Shown here: piece by piece, positions 50,712 through 63,337 of the stretch
Position numbering within the stretch: position 1 is the stretch's first letter
How the letters are laid out: each line of letters begins with the position of its first letter
Assembly: GCA_963841405.1 (NCBI GenBank)
Contig: CAWJCM010000004.1
Coordinates: 124,001 to 188,000, forward strand
Length of the DNA: 64,000 bases
Reading direction: 5' to 3'
DNA from: DATBLE01 sp963841405
Lineage (GTDB): Bacteria; Actinomycetota; Thermoleophilia; Gaiellales; Gaiellaceae
Notes under the pieces: generated by a model
What the model was told of the DNA's origin: nothing
Seen by the model: the letters and a program-made list of their open reading frames with translations, nothing else
Database searches by the model: none
Made by a program: the position numbers and the translations under genes

Positions 50712-52079
50712 CTATGCGCGCAACACGACCTCCAGCGACGTTCCGCTGCCGGCGACGCTGTCCAGCCGGAAGGCGCCGCCGATCGCGGCCGCGCGCGTGC
50801 GGATGTTGCGGAGGCCGTACCCGCGGCTCTCCGCCTCCTCGACGAAGCCGTCCCCGTCGTCGACGATCCGGACGACGCGCTGACCGTCGCGCAGCCCGAT
50901 CAGGACCGTCGCGCGCCGCGCGTTGGCGTGGCGGCGCACGTTCGCGAGGCCCTCCTGGACGATCCGGAAGATCTCGATCTGCTCGTCGGGGCCGAGCTCG
51001 ACCGCGCGCTCGATCTCCATGTCGACGTCGAGCACGCCGTCGGCGGTCAGGAACTCGACGTAGCGGTTGAGCGCCGAGTCGAACGGAGCGGAGCCGCCGG
51101 CGGACGAGAGGGCGAGGACGGCGAACCGCGCCTCCTGCTGCGCGGCGTCCGCCGCCTGCCGAAGTCGCGGCACCACGACCGCCGGGTCGGCGCCGCCGGC
51201 CAGCAGGCTCGTCTGCGTCGACACGGCGAACAGGTACTGCGCGAGGCCGTCGTGGATCTCGCGGGCGACCCGGGCCCGCTCCTCCGCGACGACGCGCCCG
51301 ACCTCGGCGGCCCGGATCGCGCGCCAGACGCCGACGAGCAGGATCGCGTAGGAGAGGAGCCGCAGGAAGTCGCTCTGCGTCACGTACTCGCTCGAGAGCG
51401 GCGGTGTGAACACCGCCTGCAACTCGGCGAAGAGCCAGATCGTGGTGCAGAAGGCGAGCCAGCGGTCGAGGTCCTCTCCGTGCGCCCGGTAGCGGAGCCC
51501 GAAGCCGACGAGGGCGACCAGGCCGAGCACGGCCTGGAGCGCGACCGCGCCGGTCAGGAGGTGGGGGCGGCCGTGGGCCTGCGCGAGCAGCGGCAGCCAG
51601 TCGAGCTTGCGGCAGATCACCCATAGCGACCACAGGAACGCCGCCAGCAACGCGACGGGGAGGAGGGTGGGCACGCGGCGCGTGATCCGCCCGTTGGTGA
51701 ACGGCGCCGCGGCGATCAGCGCCGCTGCGGTCAGCTTTCCGCCGATCCGCGCCCACGCCTCGGCCCGGCCGACCGACCCGCCGTCCAGCACCGGCGCGAT
51801 CGCGAAGGCCAGCGTGGTCGACGCGATCACGAAGAACCCGCAGAGCAGGTAGAGGTCGAACCGCCGCCGGTCGACGCCGAAGCGGACGTAGGCGAGCACG
51901 CAGACGATCACCGAGACGAGCAGGATCGCCGTGTCGAGGAAGAGGCGCAGGCTGGGCAGGTCGTACGGTCCTCGCCGGCCCGGACTGGCGAGGAAGAGGA
52001 CCAGCGCCGCGCCGAGCAGGCCGACGAGCACGACCTCGTCGCGCACCCAGGCGAGGTACTTGACACGTGGTGAGCGCAT
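50712..52079 (-). CDS. NarX/DesK-type sensor histidine kinase
   Basis: A 455-residue kinase. Seven or eight membrane helices lie at about 12-240. A dimerisation helix with the phospho-histidine motif REIHDGLAQYLFAV (His near 275) follows, then the HATPase domain with IFRIVQEGLANVRRHANARR and DDGDGFV. The C-terminus is GYGLRNIRTRAAAIGG. It is divergent from its likely partner regulator at 52122 by 42 bp. It starts at ATG 52077-52079 with AGAGG upstream. The signal is unknown; the neighbouring haem operon makes redox sensing possible. Confidence 0.87.
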   Translation of the reverse strand: MRSPRVKYLAWVRDEVVLVGLLGAALVLFLASPGRRGPYDLPSLRLFLDTAILLVSVIVCVLAYVRFGVDRRRFDLYLLCGFFVIASTTLAFAIAPVLDGGSVGRAEAWARIGGKLTAAALIAAAPFTNGRITRRVPTLLPVALLAAFLWSLWVICRKLDWLPLLAQAHGRPHLLTGAVALQAVLGLVALVGFGLRYRAHGEDLDRWLAFCTTIWLFAELQAVFTPPLSSEYVTQSDFLRLLSYAILLVGVWRAIRAAEVGRVVAEERARVAREIHDGLAQYLFAVSTQTSLLAGGADPAVVVPRLRQAADAAQQEARFAVLALSSAGGSAPFDSALNRYVEFLTADGVLDVDMEIERAVELGPDEQIEIFRIVQEGLANVRRHANARRATVLIGLRDGQRVVRIVDDGDGFVEEAESRGYGLRNIRTRAAAIGGAFRLDSVAGSGTSLEVVLRA

Positions 52080-52121
52080 ACACCTCTTGTCGGCAGGGCG
52101 GCTGCTGCCGATAAGCCCCGT

Positions 52122-52766
52122 ATGGGGCGCCGCACGCTCGTCGTCGACGACCATCCGCTGACGCGCTCGGCGCTCGTCGACCTGCTGGAGCAGCATTCGT
52201 TCGCGGTCGTCGGCGAGGCCGCCGACGGTGTGGAGGCAGTCGAGCGTGCCCGTGAGGCGCAGCCCGACCTCGTCCTCCTCGACCTGACGATGCCGGGCGG
52301 CGGCGGGCTGGAGGCGCTGCCGAGGGTGCGGGCGGCCGCGCCCGCCTGCGAGGTCGTCGTCCTCACGGCCTCGGGCACCGAGGAGAACCTGCTCGCCGCG
52401 ATCAGGGCGGGGGCCGCCGGCTACCTGCTCAAGACCGAGCCGCCCGACCGGATCGCCGAATTCCTCGAGGGCGTCGCCAACGGCGAGGCAGCGCTGTCCG
52501 GTGAGGTGGCGCGGCGGCTGCTCGATCGCGTGCGCGAGGGCGGTCGGCTCGACTCCGGCGTGCCGGACTCGATCGCGCGGGAGCTGAGCGCCCGCGAGGT
52601 CGAGGTGCTCCTGTTGCTCGACGAGCATCTGGGGACGGACGAGATTGCGAAGCGGCTGTTCATCTCCGAGCACACCGTCCGCTCGCACGTGAAGAGCCTC
52701 CTGCGCAAGCTGCGCGTCTCCTCTCGGCGGGAGGCGCTGGAGGCGCTGGCGGCGGCTCGAAGCTAG
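52122..52766 (+). CDS. NarL/FixJ-family response regulator
   Basis: A 214-residue regulator. The receiver has VVDDHPLTRSALVDLLEQHS, phospho-acceptor Asp in LLDLTMPGGGG, Thr in VLTASG and Lys in LLKTEPP. The LuxR HTH has LSAREVEVLLLLDEHLGTDE, IAKRLFISEHTVRSHVKSLL and RKLRVSSRREALEAL. ATG 52122. It very probably receives phosphate from the divergent kinase. The stop codon is the first part of a perfect dyad at 52765-52794. Confidence 0.92.
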   Translation: MGRRTLVVDDHPLTRSALVDLLEQHSFAVVGEAADGVEAVERAREAQPDLVLLDLTMPGGGGLEALPRVRAAAPACEVVVLTASGTEENLLAAIRAGAAGYLLKTEPPDRIAEFLEGVANGEAALSGEVARRLLDRVREGGRLDSGVPDSIARELSAREVEVLLLLDEHLGTDEIAKRLFISEHTVRSHVKSLLRKLRVSSRREALEALAAARS

Positions 52767-52794
52767 CAGGGACAGGCTTTAGCCTGTCCCTGCT
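52765..52794. terminator. Stop-codon hairpin AGCAGGGACAGGCT/AGCCTGTCCCTGCT
   Basis: Perfect 14-bp arms with a 2-base loop, overlapping the NarL-type regulator stop. The same family as 9389-9424 and 10031-10060. Confidence 0.65.
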
Positions 52795-52913
52795 GTCTCC
52801 TCGAATCACCCAGCGTGGGGGATGCCGTGGGGGATGCGACCGCCGCCGCGCGCGCCGATGATCAGTCCAGCAACGATCTTCCTTGGTGGTGGTGAGTCCA
52901 TTCCTGGCTGCGA

Positions 52914-52935
52914 GCCGGCCCCGCGAGGGGCCGGC
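52914..52935. terminator. Terminator hairpin of the deacetylase gene
   Basis: GCCGGCCCC-GCGA-GGGGCCGGC, 12 bp after the HDAC stop on the minus strand. The rest of 52795-52947 has no convincing gene. Confidence 0.6.
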
Positions 52936-52947
52936 CGCTATTTGGAG

Positions 52948-53792
<845 letters not shown>

Positions 53793-53793
<1 letters not shown>

Positions 53794-54626
53794 CAGTCGG
53801 CCGCGAGCGCCTCGAGGCGGCCGGCGAGATTGCCCAGGCCCCAGGACTTTGCGAGTGAGGACGCCTCCGCCCACCTTGGCGCTTGGTCGGCGAGGGAGGG
53901 GAGAGGGGCGGAGGCGTCCATCGTCGCGATTCGCCGGTAGAGCAGCAATTCCTCCCCCTGCGCCGAGAAGCGCCCGTCCGCCAGCGCCTCGTCGAGCGAG
54001 CCGTACTGTGCGAGCAGGGCAGCTGCGGTCTTCGGGCCGATCCCGCGCGCGCCCGGCAGCTTGTCGGACGGGTCTCCGCGCAGGGCGATGAAGTCGGGCA
54101 CCTGCGCCGGCTCGACGCCGTAGCGCTCGCGGACCTCGGCCGGGCCGATCCGGGCGAGCTCGGACACGCCCCTGACCGGCTGGAGGATGCTCGTCCGCGC
54201 GGAGACGAGCTGGAAGGCGTCACGGTCAGAGGTGGCGACGAGCGTCGTCCCGCCTCGCGCCTCCTCCTGGGCGACCGCCGCGGCCAGGAAGTCGTCGGCC
54301 TCGTAGCCGTCGCCCTTCGCGGCGCAGAAGCCGAGCGCATGCACGAGCTCGGGCAGCAGGTCGAGCTGCTCGACCAGCGCGTCGTCGAAGACGCGCCCGC
54401 TCTGATACGACGGAAACGCTTCGCTCCGGTAGGTCGGCACCCCGAGCGTGTCCCAGCCGACGACGACGGTGCGGGGCTGCTCCGCCTCCCAGAGCCGGAG
54501 CAGAAAGTTGGCGAAGCCGACCAGCGCGCCCGACGGCTTCCCGGTCGCGCTCTTCATCGACTTCGGCAGCGCGTGGTAGGCGCGATGGGCGAGCGAGTCG
54601 CCGTCGATCGCGAGCAGCGGCCTCAT
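53793..54626 (-). CDS. 5'-3' exonuclease (DNA polymerase I-type nuclease domain)
   Basis: A 277-residue stand-alone 5'-nuclease. Metal-binding acidic residues lie in LLAIDGDSLAHRAYHA, GDGYEADDFLAAAV and VATSDRDAFQLV. The helix-hairpin-helix is GDPSDKLPGARGIGPKTAAA. No polymerase domain follows. It would remove RNA primers or flaps. The ATG at 54624-54626 is inside a perfect 25-base dyad (54623-54647), which may limit translation. Its TGA overlaps the deacetylase ATG. Confidence 0.9.
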
Positions 54627-54647
54627 CGGCTGGCATCCAGCCGATGA
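54623..54647. promoter_or_regulatory. Dyad covering the exonuclease start codon
   Basis: Perfect 11-bp arms TCATCGGCTGG / CCAGCCGATGA with a 3-base loop. On the minus strand the second arm contains the ATG of the exonuclease gene. It could block ribosome access or terminate the plsC transcript. Confidence 0.5.
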
Positions 54648-54687
54648 GTGGGGAGGGAGCCAGAGTCCAGGCCGAGCGACGGCGTGG

Positions 54688-55299
54688 TCACAGCGCCTCG
54701 TACAGTGCGTAGATGCGCTCCATCAGCCGCTCGGTGGCGAGCTGGTAGGCCTGCCGCGGCGGCTTCCCGTCGAGGTCGCCGACCGGAACCGGCCCGCCGT
54801 AGGCGACCCGGAGCCTGGGTAGGCGCGAGAGCCGGTCCATGCCCTTGATCGCCGCGGGCACGAGCGGCACTCCGGCCGTGAGCGCGATCCGGGCCGAGCC
54901 GGGACGCGGCTTGTGCTCGAACTTCTTGCGCAGGCCCTTCCGCTGCCGCGTTCCCTCCGGGAACATCGCCACCACGCCGCCGCCCCGGCAGAGCTCCACG
55001 GCCGAATTGACCGCCTCGACGTCGGCTTCTCCACGGCGCACCGGGAACGCCCCACCTGCGCGCAGCGGCGGCCCGAGGATCGGGTTGAAGAGCTCGGCCT
55101 TGGCCATGAAGAGCAGCTGCCGCTTCGGCCACAGCGGCATCCCCAGCGGCCAGGGGTCGAAGTTCGAGGTGTGGTTGGCCGCGAGCACGAATCCTCCCTC
55201 CACCGGCACGTTCTCGAGACCGTGCGTGTCCAGTCGGAACAGGCCGTGCAGCACGGGCCAGGAGACGATCCCGACGAAGTTGTAGAGAGGCGTGGGCAT
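54688..55299 (-). CDS. plsC: 1-acyl-sn-glycerol-3-phosphate acyltransferase
   Basis: A 203-residue membrane-associated acyltransferase making phosphatidic acid. The catalytic NHTSNFDPWPLG (HX4D) is near residue 42, FPEGTRQRKG is the glycerol-phosphate motif near 113, and AFPVRRGEAD and VPLVPAAIKG are the flanking blocks. The N-terminus is hydrophobic (NFVGIVSWPVLHGLF). ATG 55297-55299. It is divergent from topA by 84 bp. Substrate specificity is not visible. Confidence 0.9.
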   Translation of the reverse strand: MPTPLYNFVGIVSWPVLHGLFRLDTHGLENVPVEGGFVLAANHTSNFDPWPLGMPLWPKRQLLFMAKAELFNPILGPPLRAGGAFPVRRGEADVEAVNSAVELCRGGGVVAMFPEGTRQRKGLRKKFEHKPRPGSARIALTAGVPLVPAAIKGMDRLSRLPRLRVAYGGPVPVGDLDGKPPRQAYQLATERLMERIYALYEAL

Positions 55300-55383
55300 G
55301 GCGCGGCCCTCAGTATTGCCGTGCGACGAGTTCGTGACGTTCCTCTGCGACGCTTGACCTCGGCGCTAACGTGTTCGCCCGAT

Positions 55384-57972
<2,589 letters not shown>

Positions 57973-58203
57973 TCACCCACACCGGCCGCCTGACCTGCCA
58001 ACCTTCTACAGCGAACCTCGTCTTGGAATCCAGCAGACCCGGACGTCCGGAATACGTATTCACACCCACGCGTTCCTTTCTTCACACTCCGCTAACGGGG
58101 GCGTCTTAGGGTGGATTACGGTTTGGAAGCCCAGGAGATTCCCGTTAGGGTGAGAAAGTTTGGGGAACCGAAAACGAGCAGAAGATAGGGGAAAGAGAGT
58201 CAC
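57973..58203. other. Intergenic region upstream of the sigma factor gene
   Basis: A 231-bp stretch without a gene. It holds an inverted repeat CTAACGGG (58092-58099) / CCCGTTAG (58141-58148) with a 41-base spacer. A lower-GC purine-rich leader (GAAAACGAGCAGAAGATAGG) precedes the TTG start. The promoter of the sigma gene is presumably here, but no clear -35/-10 pair is visible. Confidence 0.4.
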
Positions 58204-59277
<1,074 letters not shown>

Positions 59278-59278
59278 C

Positions 59279-59398
59279 GCGGGAGAACCGAGGTTCTCCC
59301 GCGGGCCCTCTCCGGGCTCGCTCGCTTCGCTCGCTTCGCGCACCCGAAGGAACCCAGAGCGTGCCGTGTGCCGCGCCCGCCATGTCGGGCGCGGCGGC
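59279..59398 (+). repeat. Two-hairpin dispersed repeat, copy B
   Basis: The opening dyad is GCGGGAGAACC/GGTTCTCCCGC (59279-59302). A conserved middle has CTCGCTCGCTTCGCTCGC and GCGCACCCGAAGGAACCC. The closing dyad is CCGCGCCCG/CGGGCGCGG (59371-59394). It begins one base after the sigma factor TAG and probably terminates that transcript. It nearly matches the minus-strand copy at 1531-1647. Confidence 0.78.
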
Positions 59399-59485
59399 AT
59401 TTGAGACAGACCCCTTCAAACCCTGTGGCGTCCTCGACGTCCAAGTTGACATACTCGGCGCAGTTCATCCAACGGAGGGAAGTAC

Positions 59486-61051
59486 ATGACGAAAACGCGA
59501 TTCAGCTGGCGGGCTGCGGCCGTCGTCGGCGTGCTGGCACTCGTCGCCGCCGCAGCGGTGGCGGCTTCCGCGTGGGCCCGCGGCGGCCATGCACAGGCCA
59601 GCACGCTCGTCGACGGAACAACCGACAGCGTCACGAACCTCGACCCGGCCAACGAGTACGACTACGGGACGGCCACCCTGGACCTGCTGATGTTCCAGGG
59701 GCTGTACGGCTACCCGCACGGGGCGAAGCTCGAACCCGTGCTGGCGACCGGGTGCGCGCCCAAGGGCGGCAACGCGACCTGGGCCTGCACCCTGCGGCGG
59801 AACGTCAAGTTCGCGGACGGCACGCCGTTCACCTCGGCCGACGTCAAGTGGACGTTCGACCGCGTGATCAAGATCAAGGGCGACCAGGGCATCTACGCCC
59901 TGCTCTCCAACCTGAAGAGCACGAGCGTGAACGGCACCTACGGGGTGACCTTCCATCTGAAGTCGCCCCAGTCGACGTGGCCCTTCATCCTCGCCACGAG
60001 CGCGGGCTACATCGTCCCGAAGTCGCTGTACCCGGCCGACAAGATCCGCGACAACTCCCAGTCGCAGGTCGGCACCGGTCCCTACCAGCTGGTCAAGTAC
60101 ACGCCCGGCCAGCAGGCGGTCTTCAAGGCGAATTCGAACTACTGGGGGCCGAAGCCCAAGAACGACAACCTGATCATCAACTACTACTCGAAGTCCTCGA
60201 CCATGAAGCTCGCCCTGCAGCGCGGCGAGATCGACATGGCCTTCCGCGACTTCACGCCCACCGAGCTCCTCTCGCTGGGCAAGGCGAGCGGGATCAAGGT
60301 GCATGCCGGCAACGGCGTGGTCATCCGCTACATGGTCTTCAACCCGACGCGCGCTCCCACGAACAACATCGCGGTGCGCAAGGCGATCGCCTACCTGATG
60401 CCGCGGCAGACGATCGCGACCCGCGTCTACCACGGATTCGTGAAGCCGCTGTACTCGATGGTGCCGGCCGGTCTGCCCGGTCACATCGACGCGTTCGCGG
60501 CGATGTACGGCCGGGCACCGAGCGTGGCGAAGGCTCGTGCGGTGCTCAAGAAGGCCGGAGTGACCACACCGGTCCCGATCGACATCTGGTGGACGCCGAG
60601 CCACTACGGGGATGCCTCCGCCGACGAGTACGCCGAGATCCAGCGCGCGCTGAACGGGAGCGGCCTGTTCAAGGTGAACCTGAAGTCGGCGGAGTGGGCG
60701 CAGTACAGCGCCCAGCCGGGCAAGCGGTACAACGCCTTCCAGCTCGGGTGGTTCCCCGACTACGTGGACGGCGAGGACTACATCGTGCCCTTCTACCAGC
60801 CGGACAACTTCATGGCGAACGGCTACTCGAGCAAGACGATGAACCGGCTGATCAAGGCCGAGTACGCAGCTCGGACGACGCCGGCGCGCCTCGCCGTGAT
60901 CAGGGCGGCGCAGGTGCAGGCAGCCAAGGAGGTGCCGATCATCCCGTACTGGCAGGGCAAGATGATCGCCGTGTCCCGCAGCAACGTGAAGGGAATCGAC
61001 AGCACGCTGGACGCCGCGTTCCTGATGCGGTTCTGGCTGATCTCGAAGTAG
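59486..61051 (+). CDS. Peptide ABC transporter substrate-binding protein
   Basis: A 521-residue family-5 solute-binding protein (DppA/OppA type). The signal peptide is about 1-38 (AAAVVGVLALVAAAAVAASA, no lipobox cysteine). Family blocks are NLDPANEYDYGTATLDLLMF, NVKFADGTPFTSADVKWTFD, VGTGPYQLVKYTPGQQAVFK, FNPTRAPTNNIAVRKAIAYL and EVPIIPYWQGK. ATG 59486 is preceded by GGAGGGAAGTAC. The permeases and ATPase follow on the same strand. It binds peptides or another oligomeric solute outside the membrane. Confidence 0.92.
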   Translation: MTKTRFSWRAAAVVGVLALVAAAAVAASAWARGGHAQASTLVDGTTDSVTNLDPANEYDYGTATLDLLMFQGLYGYPHGAKLEPVLATGCAPKGGNATWACTLRRNVKFADGTPFTSADVKWTFDRVIKIKGDQGIYALLSNLKSTSVNGTYGVTFHLKSPQSTWPFILATSAGYIVPKSLYPADKIRDNSQSQVGTGPYQLVKYTPGQQAVFKANSNYWGPKPKNDNLIINYYSKSSTMKLALQRGEIDMAFRDFTPTELLSLGKASGIKVHAGNGVVIRYMVFNPTRAPTNNIAVRKAIAYLMPRQTIATRVYHGFVKPLYSMVPAGLPGHIDAFAAMYGRAPSVAKARAVLKKAGVTTPVPIDIWWTPSHYGDASADEYAEIQRALNGSGLFKVNLKSAEWAQYSAQPGKRYNAFQLGWFPDYVDGEDYIVPFYQPDNFMANGYSSKTMNRLIKAEYAARTTPARLAVIRAAQVQAAKEVPIIPYWQGKMIAVSRSNVKGIDSTLDAAFLMRFWLISK

Positions 61052-61070
61052 GCAGGGCACCGAAGCACGC

Positions 61071-61099
61071 GTGGAGGGGCGCCGGCGGCGCCCCTCCAC
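61071..61099 (+). terminator. Hairpin between the binding protein and permease genes
   Basis: Perfect 13-bp arms GTGGAGGGGCGCC / GGCGCCCCTCCAC with a 3-base loop, 19 bp after the stop. It probably attenuates readthrough so the binding protein exceeds the permeases. Confidence 0.6.
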
Positions 61100-61137
61100 C
61101 GCGTCGTGCGGCAGGGGACGTCTAACCTCGGAGGGTC

Positions 61138-62175
61138 ATGGCGGCGGCTGCCCAGGGCACATCGCTCAAGTCATATCTACTGACGCGGCTCGTACTGGTC
61201 GTGCCAATGGTCCTGATCCTGCTCACCTTCGTCTTCCTGCTGATGCGGGTGGCCCCGGGCGACCCGATCTCGGCGGCGCTCGGCGGGCACAACGTGCCCC
61301 AGTCCGTGATCGATCAGATCAAGCACCGGCTCGGTTTCGACAAGCCGCTCTGGCAGCAGTACGTCGAGTACCTCGGGAACATCTTCCGCGGGAACTTCGG
61401 CACGACGATCACCGACCAGCGGCCGGTCAGCGACATCATCCTCACGAACGGCGCCGCGACGCTCGAGCTGACCTTCTTCGCGATGATCGTCGCGCTCGTG
61501 GTCGGCGTGTTCGTGGGGTTGCTCGCGGGCCGCTTTCGCGACACGTCGGTGGACGTCGGCGGGCGGATGTTCGGGATCGTCATCTACGCGATGCCCGTCT
61601 TCTTCATCGGGCTCATGGCCCAGCTCATGTTTGGCTCGGTTCTCGGCTGGCTGCCGACATCGGGCCGCGCCAGCCCGATCACGCAGGCGACGCTGCAGAC
61701 ACACACGAATCTGCTCGTGATCGACTCGATCTACGACCGCAACTGGGGCGCCCTGAAGGACGTGATGCTGCACCTGATCCTGCCGGCGGTCACGCTCGGG
61801 CTGGTCACGGCCGGCGTCTTCATCCGCCTGATCCGGGTGAACGTGATCCGCACGATGAAGGACGACTACATCGAGGCGGCGCGGGCTCGTGGGATCCGGG
61901 AGCGCGACGTCGTCTACCGGCATGCGTTCAAGAACGCCCTGGTGCCCGTGATCACCGTGATCGGGCTGTCGCTGGCCCTGCTGCTCGGCGGGGCGGTGGT
62001 CACCGAGACGACCTTCAACTGGCCGGGGATCGGCCACGAGCTCGTCCTGTACCTGGAGAACCGCGACTACAGCGCGGTGCAGGGGATCGTCGTCGTCTTC
62101 GGCCTGGTCGTCGTTTTCGTCAGCCTGGTGATCGACTTCGTGAACGCCTTCATCGACCCGAGAATCAGATACTAG
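61138..62175 (+). CDS. dppB: Peptide ABC transporter permease (DppB-like)
   Basis: A 345-residue permease. Six helices are expected, the first at about 15-38 (LLTRLVLVVPMVLILLTFVF). The family pattern RVAPGDPISAALGG and RLGFDKPLWQQYVEYLGNIF follows it. The EAA loop is DDYIEAARARGIRERDVVYR, which contacts the ATPase. It starts at ATG 61138. Its TAG lies inside the left arm of the inverted repeat at 62173-62195. Confidence 0.92.
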   Translation: MAAAAQGTSLKSYLLTRLVLVVPMVLILLTFVFLLMRVAPGDPISAALGGHNVPQSVIDQIKHRLGFDKPLWQQYVEYLGNIFRGNFGTTITDQRPVSDIILTNGAATLELTFFAMIVALVVGVFVGLLAGRFRDTSVDVGGRMFGIVIYAMPVFFIGLMAQLMFGSVLGWLPTSGRASPITQATLQTHTNLLVIDSIYDRNWGALKDVMLHLILPAVTLGLVTAGVFIRLIRVNVIRTMKDDYIEAARARGIRERDVVYRHAFKNALVPVITVIGLSLALLLGGAVVTETTFNWPGIGHELVLYLENRDYSAVQGIVVVFGLVVVFVSLVIDFVNAFIDPRIRY

Positions 62176-62338
62176 TGCCCCTTCCAGCGATAGTCAGAGC
62201 ACTTCCGGCGGCGCCCGGAACCGCCATGCGGCGTCCTCAGTCGCCCCGATATGGCTACATATCGGGGCTCCCTGCGTCCTTGCCTGGCGGCCCCGGTCAC
62301 TCGCCAGAAGCGGGAGACCATCACTGGAAGGGGCACTA
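62173..62338. mobile_element. MITE-like element with 23-bp inverted ends
   Basis: The ends 62173-62195 and 62316-62338 (TAGTGCCCCTTCCAG, then C/T, GAT, A/G, GTC) are inverted copies with two mismatches. TA occurs at each outer end. A second perfect dyad GCCCCGATAT / ATATCGGGGC lies at 62243-62268. The element fills the whole gap between dppB and dppC, supplies the dppB stop and ends on the base before the dppC ATG. No coding potential. Confidence 0.65.
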
Positions 62339-63337
62339 ATGGCCGCACCGGCGCAACCCATCGAGTCGCCGTTCCGTCGGCGGGCGCGGGGGCTCGGCCG
62401 TGCGGTCGGCCCGATCAGGGAGGCGCGTGGCTTCCCCCGGGTGATGCTCTACATCGGCGCGGGGATCACCCTCTTCTTCGTCCTGCTCGCGCTGCTCGCC
62501 CCACTGATCTCGCCCTACGACTTCGACCAGTACCAGTCCGGCGGCCACAGGTTCTCCCAGCTCGCTTCGCCGTCGTCCGGCCACTGGATGGGCACCACCG
62601 TCCAGTCCACGGACGTGATGTCGCGGGTGATCTGGGGCGCGCAGACCGAGCTGAAGGTCGTGTTCATCTCGCTCGTCTTCGCGATCACGCTGGGCGTTCC
62701 GCTCGGGCTCCTGTCCGGCTACTTCGGCGGGAAACTCGACCGGGGGCTCGTCCTCGTGATGGACGCCATGTACGCGTTCCCGTACCTCCTGCTGGCGATC
62801 GTGATCGCGTTCCTGCTCTCGAACAGCATCGGCAAGGGAGTGCTGACCGCTGCGATCGCGATCTCGGCGACCTATGTGCCCCTGTACTTTCGCGTGGTCC
62901 GCAACCAGGTGATCGCGCTCAGGGAGGAGTCGTACGTCGAGGCGGCGCGGGCGCTCGGGGCGAAGCCCCTGACGATCATCCGCAAGTACGTCTTCCACAA
63001 CGTCGTCCAGAACGTGCCGCCGATCGCCACGTTGAACGCCGCGGACGCGATCCTCCTGCTCACCGCGCTCGGCTTCCTCGGCTACGGGATCCAGCCGACC
63101 GACGCGGCCGAGTGGGGGTACGACAGCTCGCGCGCGGTGTCGGACGCCGCTTCGGGAATCTGGTGGACCGCACTGTTCCCGGGCGTCGCGATCGTGCTGC
63201 TCGTCACCGGGCTCACGCTGGTCGGCGAGGGACTGAACGAGACGATGAACCCGGTGCTCCGCAGGCGGAGGGTCCAGAGGGTGAACTTCGAGCAGGAGCC
63301 CGAGCCGCCGATCGTCGAGGCCGTCGAGGGATCGTGA
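62339..63337 (+). CDS. dppC: Peptide ABC transporter permease (DppC-like)
   Basis: A 332-residue permease with an N-terminal cytosolic stretch, a first helix at about 35-57 (MLYIGAGITLFFVLLALLAP), a linker with SGHWMGTTVQSTDVMSRVIW and five more helices. The EAA loop is ESYVEAARALGAKPLTIIRK. It starts at ATG 62339 immediately after the MITE-like element. Its TGA overlaps the ATPase GTG (GTGA). It pairs with the DppB-like subunit to form the channel. Confidence 0.92.
   Translation: MAAPAQPIESPFRRRARGLGRAVGPIREARGFPRVMLYIGAGITLFFVLLALLAPLISPYDFDQYQSGGHRFSQLASPSSGHWMGTTVQSTDVMSRVIWGAQTELKVVFISLVFAITLGVPLGLLSGYFGGKLDRGLVLVMDAMYAFPYLLLAIVIAFLLSNSIGKGVLTAAIAISATYVPLYFRVVRNQVIALREESYVEAARALGAKPLTIIRKYVFHNVVQNVPPIATLNAADAILLLTALGFLGYGIQPTDAAEWGYDSSRAVSDAASGIWWTALFPGVAIVLLVTGLTLVGEGLNETMNPVLRRRRVQRVNFEQEPEPPIVEAVEGS

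Noticed and set aside
52795..52947. A 31-residue minus-strand frame starting MDSPPPRKIVAG
   Set aside because: No Shine-Dalgarno and too short to judge. It may be chance between two terminator hairpins.
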